Notes: generated by a model not told the origin, from the letters alone. 64,000 bases of DNA from Arcanobacterium pinnipediorum (GCF_023973165.1 NZ_CP099547.1:806001-870000), one strand, 5' to 3'; positions 1 to 8,150 are shown, counted from the stretch's first letter. Translations and numbers: made by a program.

Positions 1-49
1 AGGATTTTCTTTGTTTTGAGGTTTGATGGCTCTTCGGATTTTGGCGGGG

Positions 50-1360
50 TTAGGGGTAGATTGTGTTGAGGAGTCGCCAGTTGGGTTTGCCTGCGTAGAG
101 GAGGCATCTGATGCGGTAGTTGGTGAAGTTGGTAAATCCGTAGCCGATTCTTTTGATGCGTTTGATGAGGTTGTTCATGGCTTCGGTGATCGAGTTCGAT
201 AGGCGGGCGTGGTGGTAGGCCAGGATCTGGTGATACCAGTTTTTAAGTGTTCGGCTAAGTTGTTGGATTTCTTGGGGCATGAAGTCCTGGCTGGTGTGGT
301 TGATGAGTTGATCAAGCATGGTTTGAGCGGTGGTGATGTTGTCTTGAGCGTAGAAATTTCGGAGGCGTTCTTTGACACGGTAAGCGATAGCGACTTCACC
401 ATGAGGGTCTCCTAAGCGTAAAAGTGATTCGATCCGATGTTGTGTTTTATCGGTGAGTTTTTCTTGTCCGTAGACAAGTTGGCGTCTTATACGGTAGAGC
501 GGGTCGGTTTTTCGTCCGCGGTGTCCAAGTGTTTGTTGTTGAACACGCCGGCGTACACGATCAAGGGCTCGGTTAGCTAATGTGATGACGTGGAAGTGGT
601 CAGCGACTTGGGTAGCGTGTGGTGTGACCACGTTGAAAACAGCCCGGTAGGCCGGGCTCATATCGAGTGTGGCATAGCTGATTCCTTGTTTCCAATAGGT
701 AGGGAAGCGGTGAAGGAAACGGGCAACCTCAACATAGTTACGGCTTGGAATAATATCAATGATCTGGTGGTTGGCTACATCGCATAGCGTGGTCACATAT
801 TGGGTAGGGCGTTTGTTCAAACGAACGAAACTTGTCTCGTCAAGACCGATTGCAGGAGTTTGAGATAAACGTTTACGATCAGCATCAAGTAAGGCCTGCC
901 CGTAGACGGTCACGGTATGGTTAATCGTGTGCCAATCACAGCCCAGCTCGGCAGCGACTTCACTTATTGTCCGTCCCATTCCTACTTGCCTGGTCGCCCA
1001 TTTAGCTGCCCTGGTCGTTAACCGACAGTGTCTACTAGCAATGCGTTTGTCCTGGCTTGTCCATGACCCCATATCGCATTGATGGTTAGGACAATACCAG
1101 CGGTGTTTACGCCAGATCAAACCCATGGGGCGTCCGTAAACGGGCAGATCGATATAAGGAACTCGTGGCCTATCCTTGACTCGTGCCCGTACCTTGCATC
1201 GAGGACACACCACGGTGTTAAGATCTTGCTCGATCTCGATTGACTGGTGTGGTCCGTGACGATGATAAGCCACAGGCACAACATCTTTTAAACTCAGCAA
1301 ACGAGCCACGATTACGTTAGGATCAGAACTGGTGAAGATAGTTTCAGGTTTTTTGCTCAC
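50..1360 (-). CDS. ISL3-family transposase, full length
   Basis: 436-residue DDE transposase that would catalyse movement of the surrounding element. It has an N-terminal zinc-binding region (Cys52, Cys55, Cys90, Cys95), then a helix-turn-helix around residues 129-150 (TISEVAAELG), then a catalytic core with the first acidic residue in GLDETSF (Asp174), the second in LDMSPAY (Asp233) and a C-terminal SNSITEAMNNLIKRIKR segment expected to carry the Glu. The GTG start at 1360 lies in the loop of a 13-bp hairpin (1331-1385). The length is normal for the family and no disruption is visible. It is close to, but clearly diverged from, the broken copy at 4710-6019. Confidence 0.95.
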   Translation of the reverse strand: MSKKPETIFTSSDPNVIVARLLSLKDVVPVAYHRHGPHQSIEIEQDLNTVVCPRCKVRARVKDRPRVPYIDLPVYGRPMGLIWRKHRWYCPNHQCDMGSWTSQDKRIASRHCRLTTRAAKWATRQVGMGRTISEVAAELGCDWHTINHTVTVYGQALLDADRKRLSQTPAIGLDETSFVRLNKRPTQYVTTLCDVANHQIIDIIPSRNYVEVARFLHRFPTYWKQGISYATLDMSPAYRAVFNVVTPHATQVADHFHVITLANRALDRVRRRVQQQTLGHRGRKTDPLYRIRRQLVYGQEKLTDKTQHRIESLLRLGDPHGEVAIAYRVKERLRNFYAQDNITTAQTMLDQLINHTSQDFMPQEIQQLSRTLKNWYHQILAYHHARLSNSITEAMNNLIKRIKRIGYGFTNFTNYRIRCLLYAGKPNWRLLNTIYP

Positions 1361-1385
1361 ACTCTAAGCATGAACTATCTTCACC
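1331..1385 (-). promoter_or_regulatory. Hairpin spanning the transposase start of ISL3 copy A
   Basis: A perfect 13-bp inverted repeat (1331-1343 with 1373-1385; arm GGTGAAGATAGTT) encloses the GTG start codon at 1360. Copy B and a decayed copy have the same structure with different but still pairing bases. This suggests that transcripts entering from outside fold and hide the start site, a strategy known from other insertion sequences. The function is inferred. Confidence 0.6.
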
Positions 1386-1432
1386 ACTTTCACATCCCCT
1401 AACCCCGCCAAAATCCGAAGAGCCGGTTTGAT

Positions 1433-1846
1433 GTCTCGCTCCATTTGTCCGCTTTTGAGGTTTGCGGTTTCGCGAAGTTGCGGGTTTAATCCAGTTCCTA
1501 GCCTTTAGAACTTCGAGTTGGGTTTGTGCCGTTATTCAGGTCTGCCCTCGGGGCACAGGCCACTGCAATAGCTGTTTTTTACGTGACACATCTGCCGAGA
1601 AACGAGCTCGATCATCAAGAAACCAGAGTACTCTGTCTCGAAACTGGGGAATACGGGGTGATGTCCCCATATATGGGCCTATCGCCCCGTATACCCCGGT
1701 TTTGGAACGGCTTGAGGTCTTATTTGGGAGAGAGAAGCAGGTTACCAAGCGGTGGATTACGTCACATAGCTAAACCAGTCTCAGTTGGCAGGAAAGATTG
1801 TGGATAACTTTCTTGAATTGTGACCAGAGTTTGATACATTTGCGTC
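1433..1846. other. Gene-free spacer after ISL3 copy A
   Basis: No convincing gene lies here. The short frames across this stretch have no ribosome binding site or recognisable domain. The main structure is an imperfect 62-bp palindrome at 1641-1702. The 3' end carries the promoter of the next gene: the hexamer TACATT (1835-1840) ends 6 nt before the ATG at 1847. Confidence 0.6.
1641..1702. repeat. Dispersed 62-bp palindrome, copy 1 (imperfect)
   Basis: The sequence folds on itself about a CATATATG centre. The arms read ACTGGGGAATACGGGGTGAT and, from the other side, ACCGGGGTATACGGGGCGAT, with a few mismatches and G-T pairs. Two better-preserved copies of exactly the same core length lie at 8210-8271 and 23364-23425. 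This copy is the most decayed and lacks the conserved upstream flank seen in the other two. Confidence 0.85.
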
Positions 1847-2464
1847 ATGTATAAGGTAAATCTTTCATCAAAGGCTCGTTTCGCCGGTGTAGTGTTATCA
1901 CTGATAGTTGTTCTTGGTGGTTGTTCGTCGAGCAGCGAGACTATGGATCAGCCAATGCCAGTAGATCCGGCGCACTCGAGCGCAGAAAAGGATAGCGGGT
2001 ATAAGATTCCGCCTCGTCCTGTTGTTGAACCATTGGTAGATCCAGAATTGACGGGTGATAATCGCAATGATGCAATTATCGTCGCACGACATTTTGTACA
2101 GACGTATCCGTATATGTTGAAAACTGGTGATGTTTCGTATTGGCAACGCTATTCCGCACCAGAGTGTGAATTCTGTCAGGAAGTTTTAGCCTCCACCGAG
2201 CGACGAAATAAAAGCGGTGCTTGGATCGATGGGGATATAGCATTTCTTGAACAAGTTAATGGGATAGTTGATGAGAGCCAGGCCAAGTATGAAATACAAT
2301 TTCTTGTTGAGCGTACTGGTGTAGTACAACATCTTTCAGAAGGTGACGAAAGTGTAACTGATGAAAAATACCATGTCGTTGTCTCATTGGAAAAGAAGGA
2401 AAACTGGCTTGTGACACGATTCCAGATTGGGCGACCTGAGGGCTTTACTGGAGGTATAGGGTGA
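1847..2464 (+). CDS. DUF6318-like secreted lipoprotein
   Basis: 205-residue predicted lipoprotein. A basic N-terminus and hydrophobic stretch end in the lipobox VLGGC, with the lipidated cysteine at residue 26, followed by a Ser/Asp/Pro-rich linker. The mature part has a Cys-x-x-Cys motif (ECEFC, Cys107 and Cys110) after an SYWQRYSAP segment, as in the actinobacterial DUF6318 family of unknown function. The start lies 6 nt after a TACATT hexamer with no Shine-Dalgarno, so the mRNA is probably leaderless. It is the first gene of a four-gene cluster and overlaps the next by 4 bp. The family assignment is from pattern recognition. Confidence 0.75.
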   Translation: MYKVNLSSKARFAGVVLSLIVVLGGCSSSSETMDQPMPVDPAHSSAEKDSGYKIPPRPVVEPLVDPELTGDNRNDAIIVARHFVQTYPYMLKTGDVSYWQRYSAPECEFCQEVLASTERRNKSGAWIDGDIAFLEQVNGIVDESQAKYEIQFLVERTGVVQHLSEGDESVTDEKYHVVVSLEKKENWLVTRFQIGRPEGFTGGIG

Positions 2465-3246
2465 AGGGGTACCTCGTCGGAATACTCGTGTTAACGATTC
2501 CGTTCAGTCGATCGTCGGATGAAGTTGATAGCTGGAGGAATCAGATAATCGCGGATTCAGTGTATGTCGAAGGATCTTCAGACTATTTGGGTTCTGTATC
2601 CGAAGGAGCTGATAGAACAGAACCGATAGCCGATTTTGTTGAACCCATTTTTGTGCCACCGAGTTATACACTGGCGGATTTTTGTGCCCGAGTCCCGATG
2701 CCAGAAGGTATCCCAATTGGATTTGGTTTAGGAAATCTTGCTGAACTCGAACGGCAACGTGACCAGATATGCGCTGAAGATCCTGATAATTCCCCATCAC
2801 TAGCAGAAATTTCCGAAGCATTCAAAGACCAAGCCAGCGCGGTAATTAATGGTGGCCAGCTACAAAATCAACCAGCGAATGTAGCTCTCCTTCTCAACAA
2901 AGAAACCTATTTCTCTAGCACGGCAGCTAGTCATAGCGCCGCGCTCAATGTAGCTGGTCATAGCATCTCAATCAAGCTCACGCCGACGTCGTATCACTGG
3001 GATTTTGGTGATGGCGAGGAACAAAAAACAGCCTCAGCTGGCGGGATCTGGCCAGATGGTCAAGTACGCCACGCTTACCAGCGCAGTGGCACCTATCAGC
3101 CGGCTGTGACTGTTACATGGTCAGCCATCGCGCAATTACCGTCAGGAAGCTGGGTACCAGTGCCAGGAATTGGTTATACGCGTGTTTTAGGCCAGGAATT
3201 AGTCGTCAACGAAGCTCGAGCAGTTCTCACTTACAATTCGCGCTAA
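2461..3246 (+). CDS. Secreted protein with PKD-like motif
   Basis: 261-residue protein of unknown function with a short hydrophobic N-terminus that may be an export signal. Residues 178-185 (YHWDFGDG) match the core motif of PKD folds, which are beta-sandwich domains of extracellular proteins, and the HAY..SGTY..AVTVTW segment that follows fits the same domain. The GTG start overlaps the stop of the lipoprotein gene (GTGA at 2461-2464), so translation is likely coupled. The pairing suggests both act at the cell surface, which is inferred. Two cysteines (75 and 104) could form a disulphide. Confidence 0.7.
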   Translation: MKGYLVGILVLTIPFSRSSDEVDSWRNQIIADSVYVEGSSDYLGSVSEGADRTEPIADFVEPIFVPPSYTLADFCARVPMPEGIPIGFGLGNLAELERQRDQICAEDPDNSPSLAEISEAFKDQASAVINGGQLQNQPANVALLLNKETYFSSTAASHSAALNVAGHSISIKLTPTSYHWDFGDGEEQKTASAGGIWPDGQVRHAYQRSGTYQPAVTVTWSAIAQLPSGSWVPVPGIGYTRVLGQELVVNEARAVLTYNSR

Positions 3247-3255
3247 ACTACAATC

Positions 3256-3495
3256 GTGGACGCAAAAAATAATCCCCCAGAGAAAGCCGAAGATACGTCG
3301 GCAAAATTATCCCCCGAAGAGCTCAAGGCCTTGAAAGCAGCTCAAAAAAGGTATTTCTTCTATGCGCTGATAGCAGGTCTCGTTCTCCTTGTTTTAGGAG
3401 TCTATGCCGGGCAAAACTTTGCTCGATCGACTTCTGGAGACATGATGCCAGTAACAACCGTCAGCGACCATTTCCATGGAGTAAGTGAATGCTAG
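3256..3495 (+). CDS. Small single-pass membrane protein
   Basis: 79-residue protein with a charged, Lys/Glu-rich N-terminus (about 35 residues), one strong membrane helix around residues 36-55 (YALIAGLVLLVLGVYAGQNF) and a short outer tail. No family is recognised. The GTG start follows a TAAACT hexamer (3244-3249) at a 6-nt gap, and the TAA of that hexamer is the stop codon of the preceding gene, so an internal leaderless promoter is possible. The next gene begins 7 bp before this one ends. Confidence 0.65.
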   Translation: MDAKNNPPEKAEDTSAKLSPEELKALKAAQKRYFFYALIAGLVLLVLGVYAGQNFARSTSGDMMPVTTVSDHFHGVSEC

Positions 3496-3983
3496 GTAAG
3501 AAAAATTATCCCCATTTCCTTAAAAACTCTGCAGGAGTCATGCCGGCTACCGCGAGCAAAATTGCTGGAGATGAGGAAAAATGGATAGCTGCATGGACCA
3601 CAGAGATGGCTCTAGTCTCGTCTGATGGGCAACGGCAAATATATGAATGGTATGAGTTCGAGACCGCATCCTGGGATGAAGATACACGTATTCTTTCGAT
3701 GACCTTCGTCGAACCCGGAACCGAACCTATAGCGATCAAACTTGGCAGCGATGCTAACGATTCGATGCTGACAATGATTCACGAGCGAGTTGAGCGATCG
3801 ATCGTCTGTCAAGGTTTCGCCGATCTGCCCTCAGGAGGCGTTGCCAGGGGACAAGTACGCAGACGCGCAGATGAAACTCTCTTCATTCAAATTATCGTCG
3901 ACCACGAACCTCTGGCAACCGATTTGCCAGCGTTAAACCAGCTCGAAACTGAGTTACGAGATATGGTCGGCCTAGAGAGCTAA
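3489..3983 (+). CDS. Hypothetical protein, last gene of the lipoprotein cluster
   Basis: 164-residue protein with no recognised domain. It is mixed alpha/beta in character, rich in Glu, Asp and Trp, without an obvious signal peptide or membrane segment. The ATG at 3489 overlaps the end of the membrane-protein gene by 7 bp, implying translational coupling. A second ATG (3540) lies 2 nt after an AGGAG sequence, too close to favour. It probably works with the three preceding genes. tRNA-Asn follows after about 120 bp with no clear terminator between them. Confidence 0.6.
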   Translation: MLGKKNYPHFLKNSAGVMPATASKIAGDEEKWIAAWTTEMALVSSDGQRQIYEWYEFETASWDEDTRILSMTFVEPGTEPIAIKLGSDANDSMLTMIHERVERSIVCQGFADLPSGGVARGQVRRRADETLFIQIIVDHEPLATDLPALNQLETELRDMVGLES

Positions 3984-4101
3984 TCGCGGTATAGCAACAA
4001 AAACTCCTGTTCGCTTTGTGATGGACCTTACAAAATGGGCTAAATTGCGATTTTGAATTTGCATCCAGAATAAACACCGTCTATAGTTTTTGGAGTCGCC
4101 T

Positions 4102-4173
4102 TCCCGCATAGCTCAATGGCAGAGCATTCGACTGTTAATCGAAGGGTTGCTGGTTCGAGTCCAGCTGCGGGAG
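4102..4173 (+). tRNA. tRNA-Asn (GTT)
   Basis: 72-nt cloverleaf. Acceptor stem TCCCGCA/TGCGGGA, D arm GCTC..GAGC, anticodon stem TTCGA/TCGAA with loop CTGTTAA giving anticodon GTT, and T arm with GGTTCGAGTCC. The discriminator G is followed by an encoded CCA (4174-4176). A rho-independent terminator follows directly. Confidence 0.97.
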
Positions 4174-4180
4174 CCAGAAT

Positions 4181-4210
4181 AAAACGCCTAGCATACAAGC
4201 TAGGCGTTTT
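4181..4210 (+). terminator. Terminator of tRNA-Asn
   Basis: A 12-bp perfect stem (AAAACGCCTAGC pairing with GCTAGGCGTTTT) with a 6-nt loop. The T run is part of the descending arm. It lies 8 nt after the tRNA body. Confidence 0.9.
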
Positions 4211-4452
4211 CGCTATGATGGAGCATAGATTCACCCGCGTTTGCCCCAGCCACGCTATTCTCGCAAAAGATGCGCTACGAGATGCACGAACTGTCACTAA
4301 CGGTTCGTTAAAATATTCCGTAACCTCTGGCGTGCCGATAAAATAATGCATTGTTGCAACAATAGCCCAGCATAGAATCTGCTCGGCTCGCAACCATGTG
4401 CGCTAGTATCGATCGATAGCTCACACTTATAGTACGAAAGCTGGAAATTAGC
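4211..4452. other. Gene-free spacer between tRNA-Asn and ISL3 copy B
   Basis: No supported gene. A frame on the minus strand runs through this stretch and across the tRNA, but its tail is the well-known antisense-tRNA artefact. A short 14-bp palindrome (4350-4363) is present without clear context. Confidence 0.5.
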
Positions 4453-4709
4453 GGCTCTTCGCGTTTTAGCGGGGTGAAACGTTGTTACTCGGTGGGTTTA
4501 CTGGCCTAGTATCAGGTGCTGGTGTAGTGATTTTAAAGTTAGCAGCTGTGTTTTCGTTGGCGTTAATGTGGTGGTGATGAGATTTTTAGTGGCCCGGAAT
4601 AACTATATAAAAGTAAGCAACATACATTGTCTTTGTTAACCCGTTGGTGTTAGTGCGAGCAACACTCGATGATAGAAAATGCCTTGTGATCTTCTCACTG
4701 GTAAACAGG

Positions 4710-6019
4710 TTACACGAAGATATTATGCAGCAGTCTCCAGTTAGGTTTACCGGCATACAGTAATGCACGAATGCGATAGTTGTTGAAATTCGTGAACCCA
4801 AATCCGATACGTTTAATACGTTTGATGAGATTGTTTAACGCCTCGGTGATGGAATTAGAAAGATGCGTTTGATGATACGCCAAGATTTGAAGCTGCCATC
4901 GTTGTAGCGTGCGTCCTAGCTGCTGAATTTCTGGGGGCATAGCCACATCCAGGCATGTTTGTATCAATTCTGCAAGCATGGTGGTCGCAACACCAAGATC
5001 TGTTTGCTGATAAAACTCTCGTAAGCGTTCTTTTATCCGATACGCAATCGCTACTTCAGCGTGAGGATCTCCTAACACAAGCATGCTTTCTAGACGCTGG
5101 ACCATTGCTGGCAGTAGTTTTTCACTACCATATGTCAGTAAACGCCGAATCTTGTATAAAGGATCTTTTTATGCCCACGGTGTCCCAAGGTCTGATTTTG
5201 TACGCGTCTACGTACAGTATCTAACACACGATTGGCTAACGTAATCACATGGAAATGATCAGCTATTTGAGTTGCCTGGGGTAATACCACGTTATACACA
5301 GCACGGTATGTTGGGCTCATGTCTAAAGTGGCATAGCGGATTCGTGCTTTCCAAGCGTTGGGCTGGTCTTTTAAATAGCGGGCTACGTCTATGTAGTTAC
5401 AGCTTGGGATAATATCAATGATTTGATGATGCTCGACGTCACATACCGTAGTGACATAACTTGTGCGGTGTCCTTGTATGCGAACGAAACTTGTTTCATC
5501 AAGCCCGATTGCGTGAGTCTTGTTTAAACGCTTACGGTCTGCTTGTAGTAACACTTGACCATACATAGTTACTGCATCATTGACTGTGTGCCAAGAACAA
5601 CCAAGTTCAGCTGCGACTTCGCTAATTGTTCGTCCCATGCCTACTTGCTGGGTCGCCCATTTAGCTGCCCTGGTAGTCATCTGGCAACGTTGAGCAGCAA
5701 TACGTTTATCTTGACTTGTCCATGAACCAACATCACATGCAACGTTTGGACAATACCAGCGGTGCTTACGCCATAACAAGCTCATAGACCGACCATAGAC
5801 AGGTAAATCTATATACCGTACTCTTGGCCTTTCTTTAACGCGTGCAAGACTTTCACAACGTGGGCATGTTGGTCTCTTAAGGACTTGTTCAATTTCGATT
5901 TCCTGTTGAGAGCCATGACGGTGATACGCCAAGACGCGAATATCTTTCAAACTCACAAGCCGAGCAAGAATTACGGTAGGATCATAAGCGGTGAAGGTAC
6001 GTTCAAGTTTTTGATTCAC
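4710..6019 (-). pseudogene. ISL3-family transposase, frameshifted
   Basis: The N-terminal 285 or so residues are read from 6019 to about 5168 (zinc-finger cysteines, ISEVAAELGC helix-turn-helix, GLDETSF, LDMSPTY). The C-terminal part continues in another frame from about 5165 to 4710 (HLSNSITEALNNLIKRIKR to the end). Against copy A the break falls at GHRGHK, within an A5 run on the coding strand near 5165-5170, and is explained by loss of one base. Restoring one base recovers DPLYKIRR, matching DPLYRIRR of copy A. A slippery-site frameshift cannot be fully excluded, but mutation is the simpler reading. Confidence 0.88.
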
Positions 6020-6044
6020 ACTCTAAGCATGAACTACCTTCACC
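5990..6044 (-). promoter_or_regulatory. Hairpin spanning the transposase start of ISL3 copy B
   Basis: Arms 5990-6005 and 6030-6044 (GGTGAAGGTA pairing with TACCTTCACC, with a looser inner extension) enclose the ATG at 6019. It is the counterpart of the hairpin at 1331-1385 of copy A. The bases differ in step, so pairing is kept. Confidence 0.6.
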
Positions 6045-6151
6045 ACTTCTGCATCTCCACACCCCGCTAAAACGCGAAGAGCCAAATTAGCCTAAATCAG
6101 CGTAGACTAAGACATGTAAGAGAAGAAAACTAGCCAGCAGGAGGTGAAAAA

Positions 6152-6259
6152 ATGAAGAAGTTCAAGAACCTATTCCGTGCACGCGAAACCTCAAATGCAC
6201 TCATCGTTGAAGCTCGGGCAAAAGATGTCGATTACGCAATCGATTCCCGCACATGGTAA
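6152..6259 (+). CDS. 35-residue basic peptide gene
   Basis: A short gene with strong expression signals: AGGAGGTG five nt before the ATG, and a terminator hairpin 20 bp after the stop. The 35-residue product begins MKKFKNLFRARE, has a basic amphipathic first third and a more acidic remainder (VEARAKDVDYAID), and has no cysteine or membrane segment. I do not recognise the family. ISL3 copy B inserted about 68 bp upstream and may have displaced or supplied its promoter; TAGACT at 6104-6109 could be a -10. The signals support a real gene; the role is unknown. Confidence 0.6.
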   Translation: MKKFKNLFRARETSNALIVEARAKDVDYAIDSRTW

Positions 6260-6279
6260 AGAGCAATGCTCATAAGAAG

Positions 6280-6304
6280 GCGCACAATGGGGTGCGCATT
6301 TTTT
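6280..6304 (+). terminator. Terminator after the 35-residue gene
   Basis: Stem GCGCAC/GTGCGC with loop AATGGG, followed by ATTTTTTAT. It sits 20 bp after the stop codon at 6259. Confidence 0.85.
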
Positions 6305-6533
6305 ATGCCCAAAACTACTCTTATGTATGCGAGAATAGCCCACTAGAACGTGTTACGTGCGTGGAAAGCAAACTAGAGGCAAATACCGATCGCAAAACTG
6401 ACCAGCGTCGATTAGAGACATTTTGCAGACAAATTAGCCCTTCGAGTTTAAATCTGGTTAGAGGAAGATGTTGGTGCGGAGTCACCAGTTGAATTTGCCG
6501 GGCTATTGGACATTGAGTGTTGTTGTTGTGTTT

Positions 6534-6669
6534 GGTTTTCGTTGTTGTAGCGCGTGAAAGTGCGTGTTTTAGTTTGTTGGGGTCAACTAAGTGGTTGGAC
6601 AAAATGTGTTGCTGGACGGGCGGGTTTTCGTTGTTGTAGCGCGTGAAAGTGCGTGTTTTAGTTTGTTGG
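6534..6669. repeat. 47-bp direct repeat at the left end of IS1249 copy A
   Basis: Two identical 47-bp copies, 6534-6580 and 6623-6669, offset by 89 bp, both starting GGTTTTCGTTGTTGTAGCGC. They duplicate the sub-terminal part of the element and create a second left-end motif (GGACATTG at 6508 and GGACAAAA at 6597). Confidence 0.9.
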
Positions 6670-6684
6670 TGTTGTGTTCATTGT

Positions 6685-7793
6685 ATGAACACTTCTTTAT
6701 GTCCTATATGTAGCAGTAAAATGATTCGTCATGGTCGTACGAGCCGGGGACGGCAGCGTTGGCGGTGTAAAGCGTGTGGGGTGAGATCTTTAAACAGTAT
6801 TGATTCGACTGCTAAGCATTTACAAGAGTTCCTTCGATGGCTGTTAAGCGGTCAAAGGCAACGAGACATGCCTGGGCACGGCAGATCATTTCGTCGACGC
6901 TGTAAAGATTTATGGTCTATCTGGCCGCTTAGTCCTGTGGTTGACGAGGTTCATGATGTTGTTTTTGTTGACGGGATTTATTTAGGGCGTCAAGCGGTGG
7001 TGTTAATTGCTTGTAGTCAAAATTATGTCCTGGGATGGTATGTAGCCCGACGGGAAACTACCCGGGCCTGGAGCGCTTTATTGCAACGTATCGCTCCTGC
7101 ACGGGTTGTGGTCAGTGATGGGGTAGTGGTTTTGCTAAAGCGTTACGACTTACCTGGCCAACAACACGGCATCAACGCTGTACTTTCCATGTGTTTACCC
7201 AAATCAAGCAAGCAACAACTACTCGGCCTAAGCTTCAAGCTTCTATCGAACTATACGATTTAGGAAAAGAACTTATCCGTGTTGTTAACAAAGAACAAGC
7301 TATTACCTGGATAACGAAATATGTTCAATGGGCTAGTGACTGGGAAGATTTCCTTAACGAGAAAACTCTCACTCCAACTGGCTGGTGCTACACTCATCAA
7401 CGTCTGGTCAAAGCACGTAAAATGCTGAACAAACTCATCAAACAAGGACTACTGTTCACCTTTTGTGACCCGGTATGGCAAGTATCGATCCCCTCAATGA
7501 ATAATCGTATTGAAGGAGGGGTTAACGCTTCCTTGCGCTATATGCTCTACCAGCATCGAGGAATGTGTTTAACGAGGAGAATTAAAGCAATTTTCTGGTG
7601 GTGTTACATGCATACGGAGCACCCTTTATCCCCAGCGCAAATCCTCCAGACCATGCCAACAGACCGTCAGATCAACAATGCTTGGCACGCTGCTCGCCTC
7701 GAACACCAAACAAACCAAATACCCCAATGGGGAGACGCTATAGTCTGGAGCGAGCTACACTACACAACCCCCTACCACAACACCTGGGACTAA
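6685..7793 (+). pseudogene. IS1249-type transposase, frameshifted
   Basis: The ATG at 6685 opens with a zinc-ribbon (CPICSSKM...WRCKACG), continues through VFVDGIYLGRQ (first catalytic Asp) to VVVSDG, then shifts frame within the G4 run near 7120-7123. One missing G explains the break. The other frame then carries HQRCTFHVFTQIKQ, NNRIEGGVNA (catalytic Glu region) and a tail to the stop at 7791-7793. The intact relative at 21769-22905 aligns along the whole length. No other stop codons are seen, so the inactivation looks recent. Confidence 0.88.
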
Positions 7794-8150
7794 CCCCCAG
7801 CAACACATTTTGTCCTATAGTCCAATTTGCCGGTGTGGGTAGTGCACTGATGTGGTAGTTAGCCTGCATGGTAGTTCCCAGAACCTGAGGCTTTGGTGTT
7901 TAATCTGAATTCTGATTGCTGGTCCATGGGTGGGGTGCAACCCACCTTTCTTACCTTTCTTTCCCACTTCTGAGCATCTCGTCCAGACAGCCGGTCATCC
8001 TGGCCGCCATATCATAGCCATTATTGACTGCTACAGCCAGAAAAGTAGTCCGAAAAACAGCACAATCTGGTCAATAAGCCCATCAACACCTTTTAGCCTG
8101 CCTGCCTACTCTCAACAATCTATTTAAGTAATCGTAGCCGGCCAAACGAA

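Larger units (their letters stand above)
28..1424 (-). mobile_element. ISL3-family insertion sequence, copy A, intact
   Basis: The element has perfect 29-bp terminal inverted repeats at 28-56 and 1396-1424, each beginning GGCTCTTCGG when read inward. It is flanked by an 8-bp direct repeat GGTTTGAT (20-27 and 1425-1432). An 8-bp target duplication and ends of this length are typical of ISL3. The single transposase gene fills the element and its stop codon lies inside the left inverted repeat. Length is 1397 bp. Perfect ends, perfect target duplication and an open reading frame suggest recent insertion and possible activity. Confidence 0.95.
4453..6083 (-). mobile_element. ISL3-family insertion sequence, copy B, transposase frameshifted
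   Basis: Perfect 24-bp terminal inverted repeats at 4453-4476 and 6060-6083 (inward GGCTCTTCGCGTTTTAGCGG) and an 8-bp target duplication AAATTAGC at 4445-4452 and 6084-6091. The ends differ from copy A at several positions, so this is a related but distinct element. It is 1631 bp, longer than copy A because about 230 bp of non-coding DNA (4477-4709) lies between the transposase stop and the left end. The transposase is broken by a single-base frameshift. Confidence 0.93.
6500..7823 (+). mobile_element. IS1249-type (IS256 superfamily) insertion sequence, copy A
   Basis: The outer ends GGGCTATTGGAC (6500-6511) and, at the right, the complement of GGACTATAGGAC (7812-7823) are flanked by the 8-bp direct repeat AATTTGCC (6492-6499 and 7824-7831). 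A second, better-matching inverted repeat lies inside: GGACAAAATGTGTTGCTGG at 6597-6615, perfectly complementary to 7797-7815. The left end is therefore doubled with 89-bp spacing. Length is 1324 bp, close to IS1249. The transposase is frameshifted. Confidence 0.85.
6458..7865 (-). mobile_element. Decayed ISL3 transposase fragment split by IS1249 copy A
   Basis: The DNA at 6458-6499 matches the extreme C-terminal coding end of ISL3 copy A (its 59-95; shared AGTCACCAGTTGAATTTGCC-type stretch). The DNA right after the IS1249-type element (7824-7865) continues the match into the next segment (copy A near 88-120; shared CTGATG.GGTAGTT). The conceptual C-terminus reads NYHISALPTPAN, against NYRIRCLLYAGKPN in copy A. 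The fragment contains stop codons and is only a relic. The intervening 6500-7823 is the later insertion. Confidence 0.7.

Noticed and set aside
1462..1807. Overlapping plus-strand frames over the first palindrome
   Set aside because: They cross the palindrome, lack a ribosome site and have no recognisable protein features.
4350..4363. ATTGTTGCAACAAT palindrome in the spacer after tRNA-Asn
   Set aside because: Single short dyad with no gene start nearby to regulate.
4040..4393. Minus-strand frame of 117 codons crossing tRNA-Asn
   Set aside because: Its C-terminal half is the recurrent artefact produced by reading through a tRNA on the opposite strand (LAPAAGLEPATLRL type). There is no ribosome site or domain.
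5150..5180. Programmed frameshift in the ISL3 copy B transposase
   Set aside because: Copy A encodes the whole protein in one frame and ISL3 elements are not known to need frameshifting; a one-base loss in an A5 run is simpler.
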